Below are positions 1 to 10,788 of a stretch of 64,000 bases of DNA, in pieces. A model generated the notes under the pieces. The model ran no database searches, was not told where the DNA came from, and was given only the letters and a program-made list of their open reading frames with translations. Source of the stretch: Cephalotus follicularis (taxonomy: Eukaryota; Streptophyta; Magnoliopsida; Oxalidales; Cephalotaceae); NCBI GenBank assembly GCA_001972305.1, contig BDDD01000120.1:1-64000 (forward strand), in the 5' to 3' direction. The translations under genes and the position numbers were made by a program. Each line of letters starts with the position of its first letter. Position 1 is the first letter of the stretch.

Positions 1-1896
1 AACACCCACCATAGGAAACCTATTTGGAAAGTCATACCCATGTCAATAGGATTCCTATAGTCTTGGTAGTGTATAGTCTATGGTGACTAGTAGGTCTTAG
101 ATTGCGTTGTATCGTTAGACCTGAGCGGCTGGCATGCATTGTGTTATAGCTGCTTGGTTTTGATTTCCACCTTCCCTAGCACTAGCCACGTGCTAGCAAA
201 AGGGTTGTCTTTGGGCCTTATGGGAGCTTCATTGAGATGTATGGGCGAGTGCGCAATAAGGAATCGTCACACCCGTATGAAGGGTGATCAGCTGTATATT
301 ATTTATGTCCGTTGAGACTCTAAAACCCTTATCGGGTATAGGCAGACTGGAAATATGGTTTTCGGGGAAGTTTGCTGAAAGTCTCGATGCGTACGTAAAT
401 TTATAGTTATCGTGACTTTACGTAAGGGTGACATTATTCCGAACCCTAGGTCGTGGTCGGAGCTAAGAATGTCGAAGGATACATGACACATATGTCGATG
501 ACTGGATAAAGTATTGGTTAACCGGTTATGGATGATAGACTTGGTTTACACAAATCTGGGGGATGATTGGAAATCCTACCGGGGTCATTCTGATAGTCGA
601 GGACTATCAGGGTGGTCGTACCAGAACTCTGGGATGTTCTGAGAAATTTATCGTTGTACCGAAATTAACCGGGCTTTCAGGTCCCTCTTGATTATTGGAA
701 AAGTGATGCATGCTACACACATGCTAGCTTGGTGAAAAATCTAGTTTTTAACTAGTATATATTAATTTGACATTAGTGGTTTATTTTAATTTACCATCGT
801 ATTATCAAATTGATATATTAAGAGAACCACAGTGGGAGTATGTTGATACATACTTTGTGCGGGACACATAAAATAAAACAAGAGAGAAACATAATGTTGC
901 AATTATAATAAAGAGAAAGAGACAATTTTTGATTAAGTCAATTTTGGGAAAAACACACGCCTCACACACGCGGGGATGCTAGAGGCAAGGGAGAAACGCA
1001 CGATGTCGTGCGTTGCGCACCAGGCCCGGTTCCTGGCTGAGAACATGGCATGCGAGGCGCCAGTGGCCGAGAAAGTAGTTATCCTTTCATCCACGGTACT
1101 CTCGTCTCTCTCTCTCTCCCCCCCATTTTCTCTTTCTCTCTCTCTGGTTTGGCCGGACGCTTTTAGCATCTCCCACCGTCGGCCTTATCTTCCACCACCG
1201 ATGGTCACCTGTAGGTGGAGCCAACCTTTGGCTCTACCGATCTTGACCTTAGATTATTTTTTTCCCGGCGTTTTCTGGCAAGTTTTTATATGTTTAGTCG
1301 ATTCTGTTAAGATGACTCGCTGTGCGCCGTGACTTGGCATTTCAGCCCGTGTCACGGCGAGTCTTGGCCACCAGGGCGTTTATCGAGGTGTCGGCTTCCA
1401 TAGATGTCATGGCCGATCAAGGACGCATTGACTGAGACTCATTGAGTCCAAACTCAGTGACTCGTCGCCGCTGTTCGCTGAGTTTTAGGGCGCATCCCAC
1501 CGCGTATCCGCCAGAAATTGGTAGACCGAATTTTTTGGAGTCCGTTGGTGTCAAGATTGGACCTTAGTTGTACTAGTCGGAATCCGGCAGTGGAGTCAGT
1601 GATAGGCAGTTGCTTCGAAAAAGGCGTAACCGCAAAGTGGTGGAGCCGCCAACGTTGGTATGATTCCTAATCATTTATATTTATTGTTTACCGAATTGGT
1701 GTCGGTTAAGTGGATGTATGCTTGACATTTCATTTTGTTCGATTGAATAGTAAACAGATATCCTAGGCGTTTTTTATTTTGGTAGTAAGATGTAAGTGTG
1801 ACCTTGACTTCGTGTCTTGGTGTTTTTGAAAAATTAAAATTATACACTCTTGCATCCTAGACCCAAAATCGACCGGGACCCTCCTGCGTTCCAACA
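1..1896 (+). mobile_element. Ty1/copia LTR (E family), cut by window edge
   Basis: This stretch is the reverse complement counterpart of the LTR at 36104-38668, so it is an LTR of the same copia family in the opposite orientation. Its end (TTCCAACA at 1889-1896) matches the end of the other copy (TTCTAACA). The LTR lies inside the 5' LTR of the gypsy element that resumes at 1897. It contains a TC-rich tract (about 1100-1145) and a module with GAGTC/ACTCA palindromes (about 1430-1480) that is also found in gypsy G. The rest of the element lies left of the window, so a solo LTR cannot be told from a full element. Confidence 0.8.
1100..1145. repeat. TC-rich tract in LTR
   Basis: Nearly pure run of TCTCTC and CCCC in the E-family LTR; the inverted copy near 36975-37022 is the GA-rich equivalent. 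Such tracts are common around plant LTR promoters and leaders; no specific function can be shown. Confidence 0.6.
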
Positions 1897-2113
1897 GGAT
1901 GGTGGTGTATATTACTTACACTGTATATATATTATATTATATTGTGATGGGTGGATTGTTATGGTATATGGTATATGGGTAATTGGTGAATTGAGAGGAC
2001 ATGAATTCCTGCCTTTTCTCAATTCACAGGTTATGGGATGGATTTCAAATGAATTACGAACTGTTTTGCAAACTGGTATTTCTGTCAAAACCATCAACGC
2101 TTTCTATTTAACT

Positions 2114-2288
2114 GTCGACGCTTTTATGTGTTAAACTTACAGTTGACGCTTTACGCTAACAAACCCGTCGACACTTTGTACCTTACTGTTTTGACTAATG
2201 ACGCTTTAACATTATGCGTCGACACTCAACACCAAACTGTCGGTGCTTAAGTGCTGAGCGTCGACACCCGGGGCTAAGCGTCGACGCT
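2114..2288 (+). promoter_or_regulatory. GTCGAC motif array in G 5' LTR
   Basis: About eight copies or near copies of GTCGAC. The last four cores start at 2218, 2239, 2260 and 2280, a spacing of 20-21 bp. The last copy is the exact 12-bp palindrome AGCGTCGACGCT (2277-2288). The array lies about 100 bp upstream of a TATA-like site, so an enhancer-type role is possible but not shown. Confidence 0.55.
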
Positions 2289-2395
2289 TAGTGCCCTGCT
2301 TTGCCAAAAATGATTGTCTTTACACCGTTTTTTATTTTAAATGGCTTATACCTTAAATGGACTCCATAGGAAGCCTCCCTAAGGCTTTGTGACCC

Positions 2396-2403
2396 ATATA
2401 AAT
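2396..2403 (+). promoter_or_regulatory. Candidate TATA box, G 5' LTR
   Basis: ATATAAAT lies downstream of the GTCGAC array and is conserved in the other LTR at about 7114-7121. It is a plausible core promoter, with no direct evidence of transcription start. Confidence 0.35.
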
Positions 2404-2573
2404 CCATCTTTAACTCTTGCATTATAAAAATAATGTTTCAAGGAAGGTGTTTTACGAAAAGTTTTCCCGTGAAAGAGTTTCCCAAAGAGTTTCATATAAC
2501 GGTTTTCAATAAATGGTCATGAGTGTTAGACTACACCATAAGAGGAACCCCACTTGATGGGAGGACCAATGGT

Positions 2574-2765
2574 ACCCCGCAAGTGTGGGAGGATAGATAT
2601 AAACTACAGTGGGACCCCAAAAATGTGGGAGGACCGACATCAAGTGCAATGGGACGGCACAAGTGCGGGACGACCAACGTCAATTGCAATGGGACCCCGG
2701 AAGTGCGGGAGGACCGACATGAATTACAATGGGACCCCATAGTTGCGGGCGGACCGATATGGATA
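2574..2765 (+). repeat. 40-bp minisatellite in G 5' LTR
   Basis: Almost five units of exactly 40 bp, each starting near ACCCC and containing GTGCGGGAGGACC and CAATGGG. The same array occurs in the 3' LTR at about 7264-7465, so it predates the insertion. Confidence 0.8.
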
Positions 2766-2931
2766 TCAGGTTATCTCGATACCTATGTATGATTATTGAC
2801 TGCTTACTGAGCGTCTGTAGGCTTATAGCCTTTGATATGTTATAGGACTAGCTGAGTATACCACTGCTTAGGGATAGTTGGTATATTGAAGCTGTCCGTA
2901 ATTGTCATACATGTATATGACATTACGTGAC

Positions 2932-3057
2932 ACATGGATACATATATGAAACATACTTGGCACATGTATATATATATGATACATACGTGGTACATGGTTA
3001 CATATATGATACATGGCACATGGATATATATATATATATATGGTACTTACATGGCAT
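2932..3057 (+). repeat. 30-bp minisatellite in G 5' LTR
   Basis: Four units of about 30 bp built on ACATGGATACATATATGA and CATAC, ending in a TA-rich stretch. The 3' LTR has the matching array at 7630-7749 with four regular 30-bp units. Confidence 0.75.
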
Positions 3058-4094
3058 ATAATATAGCTTTCAGTCATACGGATTGTTCAGCTACGGATAT
3101 GGTAAGATTATGAAATGGATATGGATCATAATGGTACGGATTGTGATGTTATATGGATATTGATTATGGCCGTAGCTAGAGAGACCAGTGTTAGAGAAGG
3201 TCCATCTTCTCTTCCTTGTTCTACTTATGAATGTTACTCTAGTCTGCCAGTAGAATGAGGAGCTCTGCTTAGGACGCTAAAAGTGCCTAGTCTATTACCT
3301 CAACAAGGAAAGCCGAGAAAAGCTTATATATGGTTTGAAGGACTTTGGAATGATACGGACGCCGAATGATAATGGAATTGTATTGGAATCGTATGGATAT
3401 GGTTATCAAATGATGACTACTATGGAACATGGCATGTTTATATATGCTAGTTTTCATAGCATGTGTTATATCGATTGTCATGTATACATCTCACATATTG
3501 TACACATATCTGTTGCACTTATATATGTTCCTTGCATATGTATATCCTACACAACCATCAGGTTGCTGATCCATTTCATTGTAGGTGACGTGCAGCAGTG
3601 ATCAGCCAGGCCAATCGCAGAGTAAAGATCTACATCTTCTCTGACCTATCTTGTATAAATATGGTTTTGTAAATGTACAAATGTTATATAAGAGACATGT
3701 TTTATATTCAGCTATTGACCTGTCGGCTTGTGGCGGTGCTTGATTTATATGTATGTTGATGTAAAGGATATGGATGGGTCCTGCTATTGTGATTATTCCT
3801 GTTTTCCTCATATGGAAGTGTGGATTGTTGAGGGCTGAGCCCATATTATAAATTGAGTTTTTCTTTACAGGAAGCATAGTCCGATAAACAAATTCTTGAT
3901 GCCCGATTTTTGGGAGATTATAAGAGTTAGTATATATATTCGATTTGATTATTCTGCTGATGTTATGGCTGTTTAAGTTTTAAATTTGTAGCACTTTTTG
4001 GAGTATGATTTATATGATATGAAAGGGTTGAAGGGACGGTATTTTACGCGTCGAGTCGTGGGGGTTTACTCTTATGGTTCGGGGCGTGACAGCT

Positions 4095-4108
4095 TGGTAT
4101 CAGAGCCA
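4095..4108 (+). other. Primer binding site of gypsy G (tRNA-Met type)
   Basis: TGGTATCAGAGCCA starts four bases after the 5' LTR end. This is the usual initiator tRNA-Met complement of plant LTR retrotransposons and fixes the element's orientation. Confidence 0.85.
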
Positions 4109-5256
4109 GTCCTATGTTGGATACGCCAGGATAGGGTCCTCGGCTAGTGGAATTGGGATTGATGGATTGAGTTAAAATGCTATATTTGGAGTTACTTGGA
4201 GTAGCGGAATGATAAGTGTTATAATAAGTTTCTTGGAATTATGGTTATGAAAGTTGATAGCTGACTTTTGTCTCTTATGCAAGGTAGAATATGAAAGGTT
4301 AATGCGGAAGAACCGCAAGAGGAGATAGAGCCAGGCCGACGACTGGACCGACCCGAGCTAATAGAATTGTGGAAAAGGAAGGTGTGGCCCAAGAAGTAGA
4401 ACATGTTGCTTTGGCTTGAGAAGAGCCTAGAGATTATTTGAAAAGAGATGCATGGCATGATGGCCAAATGAATGGAATGATGCAGCGACAAGTGGCTGCA
4501 AATTGATGGTAGCCAATGTGAGGCTAAGTTTATTAAGGATAACACCTCATACGAAAGGCAAAGAAGATGTATGGCATTGTGCTTAAGGGTGCATTACATG
4601 ATCAAGATGAGTTCAAACCCAAATTGTCGGTTCATGGTGATGGCTTGATATGATCCCAAGATAGAGTTTGTATCCTTTACAATAAATGGCTAAAGGATGA
4701 ACTGTGGTCATAAGCCTATTGCTCTAGTTTGTCAGTACATCCGGCAATTAGCAAGATGTACCGGGATTTGAAGCCTAATATGGTGGAATGACATGAAGAA
4801 AGAGTAGGCGCGGTTGCCCACAGACTTGCCTTACCACTCAGCCTATGGGATCGAAACCTACCATGTAAGGTATATTATATGCCATGAATCAGAGTGGCAC
4901 AACAGAATGTGATGGATTGGGATAGCAGTTGGAATGAACATCTACTATTAGTAGAATTCCCATTGGGAGATCATGTAATGCATAATGTGTTCACATCTTA
5001 ATGCTCAAGAAGTATTATCTAGATCCTTCTCACATGCTACCATAAGAGCCATTAGAGTTAAGGACGGATACGAGCTTGAAGAGATACCTTTCCGAGTGAT
5101 CGGTCATCGAATCAAACAGTTGAGAAAGAAGGGCATTTTGTTAATGGTAGTGTTATAGCAATATTATGGGCTTGAGAAAGCGACATGGGACGTGAGGAAG
5201 AAACGAAGGCATTGTACCCTCACATGTTTTAACCTAGGGAATCTCGGGACAAGATT
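4109..5256 (+). pseudogene. Remnant internal region of gypsy G
   Basis: No long open frame. Traces of a gag start region (about 4290-4450), of the integrase zinc-binding region (about 4735-4810; the DNA resembles the same part of element I near 17040-17130) and of the chromodomain end (about 4985-5230). The region is far shorter than a complete chromovirus interior of 4-5 kb. Broken, many breaks. Confidence 0.6.
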
Positions 5257-5271
5257 TCTTTGAGGAAAGGA
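5257..5271 (+). other. Polypurine tract of gypsy G
   Basis: The purine-rich stretch TTTGAGGAAAGGA lies just upstream of the 3' LTR start TGTAATGCCC (5272). This is the expected plus-strand primer position. Confidence 0.7.
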
Positions 5272-6831
5272 TGTAATGCCCGTAATTTCATAAATAATTA
5301 TTGCAATATTGGTACAGTGTATGCCCGTGATAAAGCCGATAGAGGCTCGGAGTAATAAAAGGCATTGCACATCTAAGCCTGAAATTCTAAGTCCCAAAAA
5401 TGGCTAATAAAGCCTATTTTTAATGCGCGACAGTAAGGCCCTATGTTCGCATTATCATTGAGATTATTTTAGTGGCGGTTGGATTAATTAATATTGCAAT
5501 GCGCTGAATAATCGAGACCCATGCCTTAGTATTTTCCTGGTAAATAACAAAGAGGAGGCAAAGATTAAAGGGAGAAAGAGATGAGACATGAGCGCATAAG
5601 GTGCCCGTGCAAAAGAAAAAAATAAAAGAAAAGAGACACGAGAGGGAGAGAACCAGTGGGAGAGAAAGGGAAAGAGTGAGAGAGCAGCGCGCCAGAGAAG
5701 AAATGAGAGATAGCGGCGCAAGGCACTGGACCAGGAAGAGATGGCGAGCTTCCAAGGACCTCAGCACGACGGTAACCCCTAACCTTTTCTTCTCTTTTCT
5801 CCCCGTTTTCTTCACTGGCATTTTTCGCCTGTCCCTGCTATTCCACCGTCGATAACACCATGGGTGGAGCTGGTTTTCACCCTGAGGACTGGCTATGCCC
5901 ATTTTGGTGACTGTTGGGGCGTATCTCGGCCAGAATTGGTCAGAATCAGTCTACTGAGTCAACTCAGCGAGTTCGACTCGATGCCACCTATGACCGCGCA
6001 ATTAGCGCCTAGTAACGGTGAGTCTCGGGCAGAGACGGGTAGAACTGATGGTTTTGTGACGTTTTGGGTGGTGACCGAAGTTGTTGACCGATGAGTCAAC
6101 TCAGTGAGTCGGACTCACTGCCGGCTGTGACCATACGATTCTACGCCGAGTCACGGTGGTTCTTGACACCAATGTATAGATCAGCCAATTTGGAGCCTAT
6201 TTATGCATGGCCGGAGTCCCGATGTGTTTGCTGGAATCTGGCTGGAGCTCCGGTGACAATAGTGTGTTACTACCTTTGTGCAGGGTGTAACGAATGTGTG
6301 CTGATTATTGCAGTGATACTAAGAGAGAGGGATCTCGTTGGCACAAGGAGCTGTGCTCGTGACAGTGAGTGAAGCATAGAGGAGGTGGCACTTCGTGGAT
6401 TCTGCTACAAGTCCTCCCAATCCCCATGCTCAATCGTTAACAGGTAGGGTATTCATATGCTCCGATGGTACGTACCCAGATGACTGTTGACTTGATCCCA
6501 TTCGTATATGCCGGTATGGTGCTGTAGTATACGAATGGTAGATCACTATAGTACGTTATACTACTTGCGATGTATTCATGCATTTGAATGGTTATATGGA
6601 TTATGATTGTGATTGATGGTGGTGTATATTACTTACAATGTATATATATATGATACTGTGATGGGTGGATTGTTATGGTATATGGTATATGGGTAAATGG
6701 TGAACAGAGACGAGATGAATTCCTACCTTCACTCAATTCACAGGCTATAGGATGGATTTCAAATGAATTGCAAACTGTTTTGCAAACTGGTATTTCTGTA
6801 AAAACCATCAATGCTTTCAATTTAACTGTCG

Positions 6832-7005
6832 ACGCTTTTATGTGTTAAACTTACAGTTGACGCTTTACGCTTTTAAACAAACCCGTCGACACTTTGTGCC
6901 TTACTGTTTTGACTAATGACACTTTAACTTTATGCGTCGACGCTCAACACCAAACTTTCGGCGCTTAACTTCTGAGTGTCGACAGCCGGGGCTAAGCGTC
7001 GACAC
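6832..7005 (+). promoter_or_regulatory. GTCGAC motif array in G 3' LTR
   Basis: Counterpart of 2114-2288, with GTCGACGC, GTTGACGC and GTCGACAC variants. It lies upstream of the TATA-like site at about 7114. Confidence 0.5.
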
Positions 7006-7263
7006 TTAGTGCCCTGCTTTGCCGAAAATGACTGTTTTTACACTGTTTTTTATTTTAAATGGCTTCTACCTTAAATGGACTCCATAGGAAGCCTCCCTAA
7101 GGCTTTGTGACCCATATAAATCCATCTTTAACACTTGGATTATAAAAATAAACTTTCAAGGAAGATGTTTTATGAAAAGTTTCCCCTGAAAGAGTTTCCC
7201 AAAGAGTTTCATATAACGGTTTTCAATGAATGGTCATGAGTGTTAGACTACACCATAAGAGGG

Positions 7264-7465
7264 ACCCCACTTCATGGGAGGACCAATTGGATCTACGTCA
7301 ATTACAATGGGACCCCGCAAGTGCGGGAGGACCGACATCAATTGCAATGGGATGGCCCAAGTGCGGGAGGACCGACATCAATTGCAATGGGATCCCGCAA
7401 GTGATGGAGGAACAACATGAATTACGATGGGACCCCACAGTTGCGGGTGGAGCGATATGGATGTC
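7264..7465 (+). repeat. 40-bp minisatellite in G 3' LTR
   Basis: Same family as 2574-2765 but with different internal substitutions and a divergent first unit. Confidence 0.75.
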
Positions 7466-7629
7466 AGGTTATCTCGATACCTATGTATGATTATTGACTG
7501 CTTACTGAGCATCTGTAGGCTTACAACCTTTGATATGTTATAGGACTAGCTGAGTATACCACTGCTTAGTGACAGTTGGTATATTGAAGCTGTCCGCAAT
7601 TGTCATTCATGTACATGACATTACATGAC

Positions 7630-7749
7630 ACATGGATACAGATATGAAACATACTTGGCACATGGATACATATATCATACATACATGGTACATGGATACA
7701 TATATGATACATACTTAGCACATGGATATATATATGGTACATACATGGC
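7630..7749 (+). repeat. 30-bp minisatellite in G 3' LTR
   Basis: Four consecutive 30-bp units beginning ACATGGATA. This is the clean version of the array at 2932-3057. Confidence 0.8.
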
Positions 7750-9119
7750 ATATAATATAGCTTTTCGTCATACACATTGTCCGGCTATGGATATGGCACG
7801 ATTATGGAAAGGATATGGATCGTAATGGTTACAATTGTGATGGTATATGGATATTGATGGTGGCCGTAGCTAGAGAGACCAATGTTAGAGAAGGTCCATC
7901 TTCACTTCCCTGTTCTACTTACGAATGTTACTCTAGTCTGCCAGTAGAATGAGGAGTTCTGCTTCGGATGCCAAGAGCGCCTAGTCTGTTATCTCGGCAA
8001 GGAAAGCCGAGAAAAGCATATATATGCTTGGAAGGACTTTGGAATGATACGAAAATGATAATGGAATTGTATTGGAATCGTATGGATATGGTTATCGAAT
8101 GGTGACTACTATGGAACATGGCATGTTTCTAAATGCTAGTTTTCATAGCATGGGTTATATCGGTTGTCATGCATGCATCTCACATATTGTACACATATTT
8201 GCTGCACTTCTATATGTTCCTTGCATATGTATATCCTACACAACCTTCGGGTTGCTGATCCATTTCATTGTACTGAAATGGATCAGGTTCAGGTCCAAGT
8301 GACGCACAGCAGTGAACAGCGGGGCCAATTGCAGAGTAAGAATCTACATCTCCTCTGACCTATCTTGTATAAATATGGTTCTGTAAATGTACAAATGTTA
8401 TATAAGAGACATGTTTTATATTCAACAATTGACCTGCCGGCCTATGGCAGTGCTTGATTTATATGTATGTTTATGTAAAGGATATGGATGGGTCCTGCTA
8501 TTGTGATTATTCCTATTTTCCTCCTACGAGAGTGTGGATTGTTGAGGGCTAAGCCCATGTTACAAATTGAGTTTTTCTTTACAGGGGGCATAGTCCAATA
8601 AACGAATACTTCATGCCCGATTTTCGGCTGATTATAAGAGTTAGTATTTATATTCGATTTGATTATTCCGCTGATGTTATGGCTTTTTAAGTTTTAAATT
8701 TATAGCACTTTTTGGAGTATGATTTATATGATATGAAAGGGTTGAAGGGACGGTAATTCATGCGTCGAGTCGTGGGAGTTTACTCTCACGGTTCTAAGCG
8801 TGACATAATAAATTTGAAATCAGTCATTTCCAAGTAATTTATAAGTTATAAAATACTTGATGTAGTACATTTATTCAAAATGTAATCAGTCTTTGAAACC
8901 ACGTTCAATCCTTGGAAAACATACATTTGGCAAAAAATACATTTTCGTGTAAAAATAATGATTTGTTATAAAATCATGTATGAACTTCTAAAGTGATAAA
9001 ACACTTTAGAAATCACTCATATTTCAATCACAATTCAATCCACAATTCAATCAATAATTCAATCCATAGCAATATGCAATGCAATCATATGCTCGAATAT
9101 GTAAAACAAGCTTATTCGC

Positions 9120-9477
9120 GTCAACGTGTTCCTCCCAGGCGTCAACACGTATATCAGTCCTCTTAGGCGTCGACGTGTAACTTACGCGTCAACGCGTATG
9201 ACAATCCTTCTGGGTGTCAACACATACCTCTCTAGCGTCAACATCCAATCCAGTCACTTAAGTGTCAGTGCTTCGTTCCTTTGCGTGGACGCTCTAAGGC
9301 AAAAGCCTTGGGTGTCAAAGTCTATCTCTTTTTGGTGTCGACACTATAAGATAAGAACCTTAAGTGTCATTGCCTTGCCTTTGGGCGTCAACATTACCTC
9401 ATGGCGTCGACGCTTAAAGCGTCTTCTTCCCTGTATAACAGGCCAAGGCGTCAACGTCTTCTCCCATAGGCGTCAAC
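9120..9477. promoter_or_regulatory. GCGTCRACGC motif array in LTR L
   Basis: About fifteen copies or near copies of GTCGAC/GTCAAC, most preceded by GC. Core starts include 9120, 9141, 9169, 9188, 9216, 9237, 9264, 9285 and 9387; spacing is mostly 19-23 or 27-29 bp. Most copies read GTCAAC, which fits decay of the central CpG. Confidence 0.55.
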
Positions 9478-10104
9478 GTTTATCGAACCAGAACAATGTG
9501 GAAATCGTATCAACGTCTCAAACTAGTAAGAATCATGCATAAAACACATGCAAATTAATCCATTTTCACTCCAAACAGATCATGCATGGCAGGTTAACCA
9601 TTTCCAGCAACCTAACAACATTCATACAATCCACAATCCATGCATTTCACTAAATGAACATTCACTATTTTTGAACTCAAAATACAATTATATAATCCCT
9701 ACCTTAGATTCCAAGTTAGAAATGGAAGTCCACATCTTTAAGCTAAGGTCTGTCGTAGCAGCTCCAAGTTCGAGCTTCCAACTCTCAAGCATTCAAGCTT
9801 TCGTCCGTCACAACAAGTGGAGAGCGTGGCTCTCTCCTTTGCTCTCTTTCTTTCTCTCTATTTCTCTCTATCAGGTGCTGCTCGAAGAAGGACAAGAAGA
9901 GAGTGCCTTATGGAGGAGTCTCTCTCTGTCATCTCACCCGCATTCATGGTGCCAAGCGCCTCTCTCTCTCCCCCTGCCGATGTGACACTCGCCAGTCCCA
10001 TCTCTCGCTTTCCTCTACCGCTGCAGGCACGGGAAACTGGTAAAGTTTCTCACACTTTACCTTCACGCATCTCCTGTCAGCGTTTTGTCCTATACTACCG
10101 ACAG

Positions 10105-10350
10105 TTTAGGCGTCAACGTTCACGATACGCGTCGACGCATTGACTATCTTCCTTAGCGCTAACAAGTTCCACAAACAACGTTAAAACCCATCCATTGGCG
10201 TTGACGCGTTCGGGCAAAGACCCTTAGTCGCACCTCACTTCTTGGCATCGATGCTATTTCATGGTGTCGACGCTTTAAGGCCAGAAACCTTAAGTGTAGT
10301 GTTCACCTCTTTGGCGTTAACGCCATTTCTTGGCGTCAATGCTCAACGCC
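10105..10350. promoter_or_regulatory. Second GTCAAC/GTCGAC cluster in LTR L
   Basis: Further copies such as GCGTCAACG, GCGTCGACGC, GTGTCGACGC and GCGTTAACGCC, on the other side of the CT-rich stretch. The layout matches the two clusters of the C LTR. Confidence 0.45.
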
Positions 10351-10504
10351 CTTTTTCTTGCATTTAAATCCAACACAACAATTTTAACATTCTTTACCTA
10401 GAATTTAAAACCATAAGTCAGAAAATCCATTATTCTCCTTAATTCATGATAGATTACATTGAGAATTTACATCAACACATATAGTGGAAATTTGGGACAT
10501 TACA

Positions 10505-10788
10505 ATAAGAAAGCCCTAGCGATGGAAAAGATCATTGAAACATTTAAGCATGTCCAAATCAATATTCCATTGATAGAAGCAATTAAGCAGGTGCCCTCTT
10601 ACGCACAAGTCCTAAAAGATTTATGCACGGAAAAAAGGATCCTTCAGACTCCAAAGAAAGCTGTCTTGGCAGCCAACATTAGTGCGATGTTTTCGCAACC
10701 CATGGTTCAAAAGTATAAAACCCTAGCTACCCGAAAATCTCTTGTGTCATCGGCAATACTAAAATCGAACATGATTTGCTCGATTTAG
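10505..10788 (+). pseudogene. gag C-terminal fragment, element H
   Basis: Encodes a gag-end motif of the Athila/Tat type (INIPLIEAIKQVPSYAQVLKDL), with lysine-rich flanks. Only the last part of gag is here; LTR fragment L occupies the upstream side. Confidence 0.6.

Larger units (their letters stand above)
1897..4091 (+). repeat. 5' LTR of gypsy G (visible part)
   Basis: Direct repeat of the second part of the 3' LTR. It contains a GTCGAC motif cluster (2114-2288), a TATA-like site just downstream, a 40-bp minisatellite and a 30-bp minisatellite. It ends in CGTGACA and is followed at once by the priming site. Its upstream part lies beyond the inserted copia LTR, outside the window. Confidence 0.8.
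1897..8805 (+). mobile_element. Ty3/gypsy element G (chromovirus-like, non-coding remnant)
   Basis: The region 1897-4091 is repeated directly at about 6614-8805, which identifies an LTR pair. A tRNA-Met type priming site follows the first copy (4095-4108), and a purine-rich tract precedes the second (about 5257-5271), so the element lies on the plus strand. The 3' LTR is 5272-8805, about 3.5 kb. Only about 1.2 kb of internal DNA remains, with traces of gag, integrase and chromodomain region. The element is broken, with many breaks. By eye the LTR copies differ by roughly 7%, so it is older than C and D. A copia LTR (1-1896) sits in its 5' LTR. Confidence 0.8.
5272..8805 (+). repeat. 3' LTR of gypsy G
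   Basis: Runs from TGTAATGCCC to CGTGACA, about 3.5 kb. Its second part is the direct repeat of 1897-4091. Its first part has GA- and CT-rich stretches (about 5560-5810), a hairpin-like CCACCG...GGTGGAGC segment (about 5840-5870) and two GAGTC/ACTCA palindromes (about 5957-5980 and 6091-6118), which are shared with the copia E LTR. Confidence 0.8.
8806..10504 (-). mobile_element. LTR fragment L, related to the gypsy C LTR
   Basis: The body matches the LTR of element C: for example 8825-8945 resembles 59636-59755, and 9700-9740 resembles 53250-53285, both with the phrase CCTACCTTAGA...TTCCAAGTTAG. It ends in GACATTACA at 10504, like the C LTR. The orientation is inferred from C, whose LTR reads on the minus strand. 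It lies between G and the gag part of H; its left part is probably beyond G. It has two motif clusters (9120-9477 and 10105-10350) around a CT-rich stretch (about 9825-9980). No coding remains. Confidence 0.65.

Noticed and set aside
976-1332. 118-codon open frame in the copia LTR at the window start
   Set aside because: The product is dominated by serine-leucine repeats from the TC tract. The inverted copy at 36.9 kb does not keep the frame.
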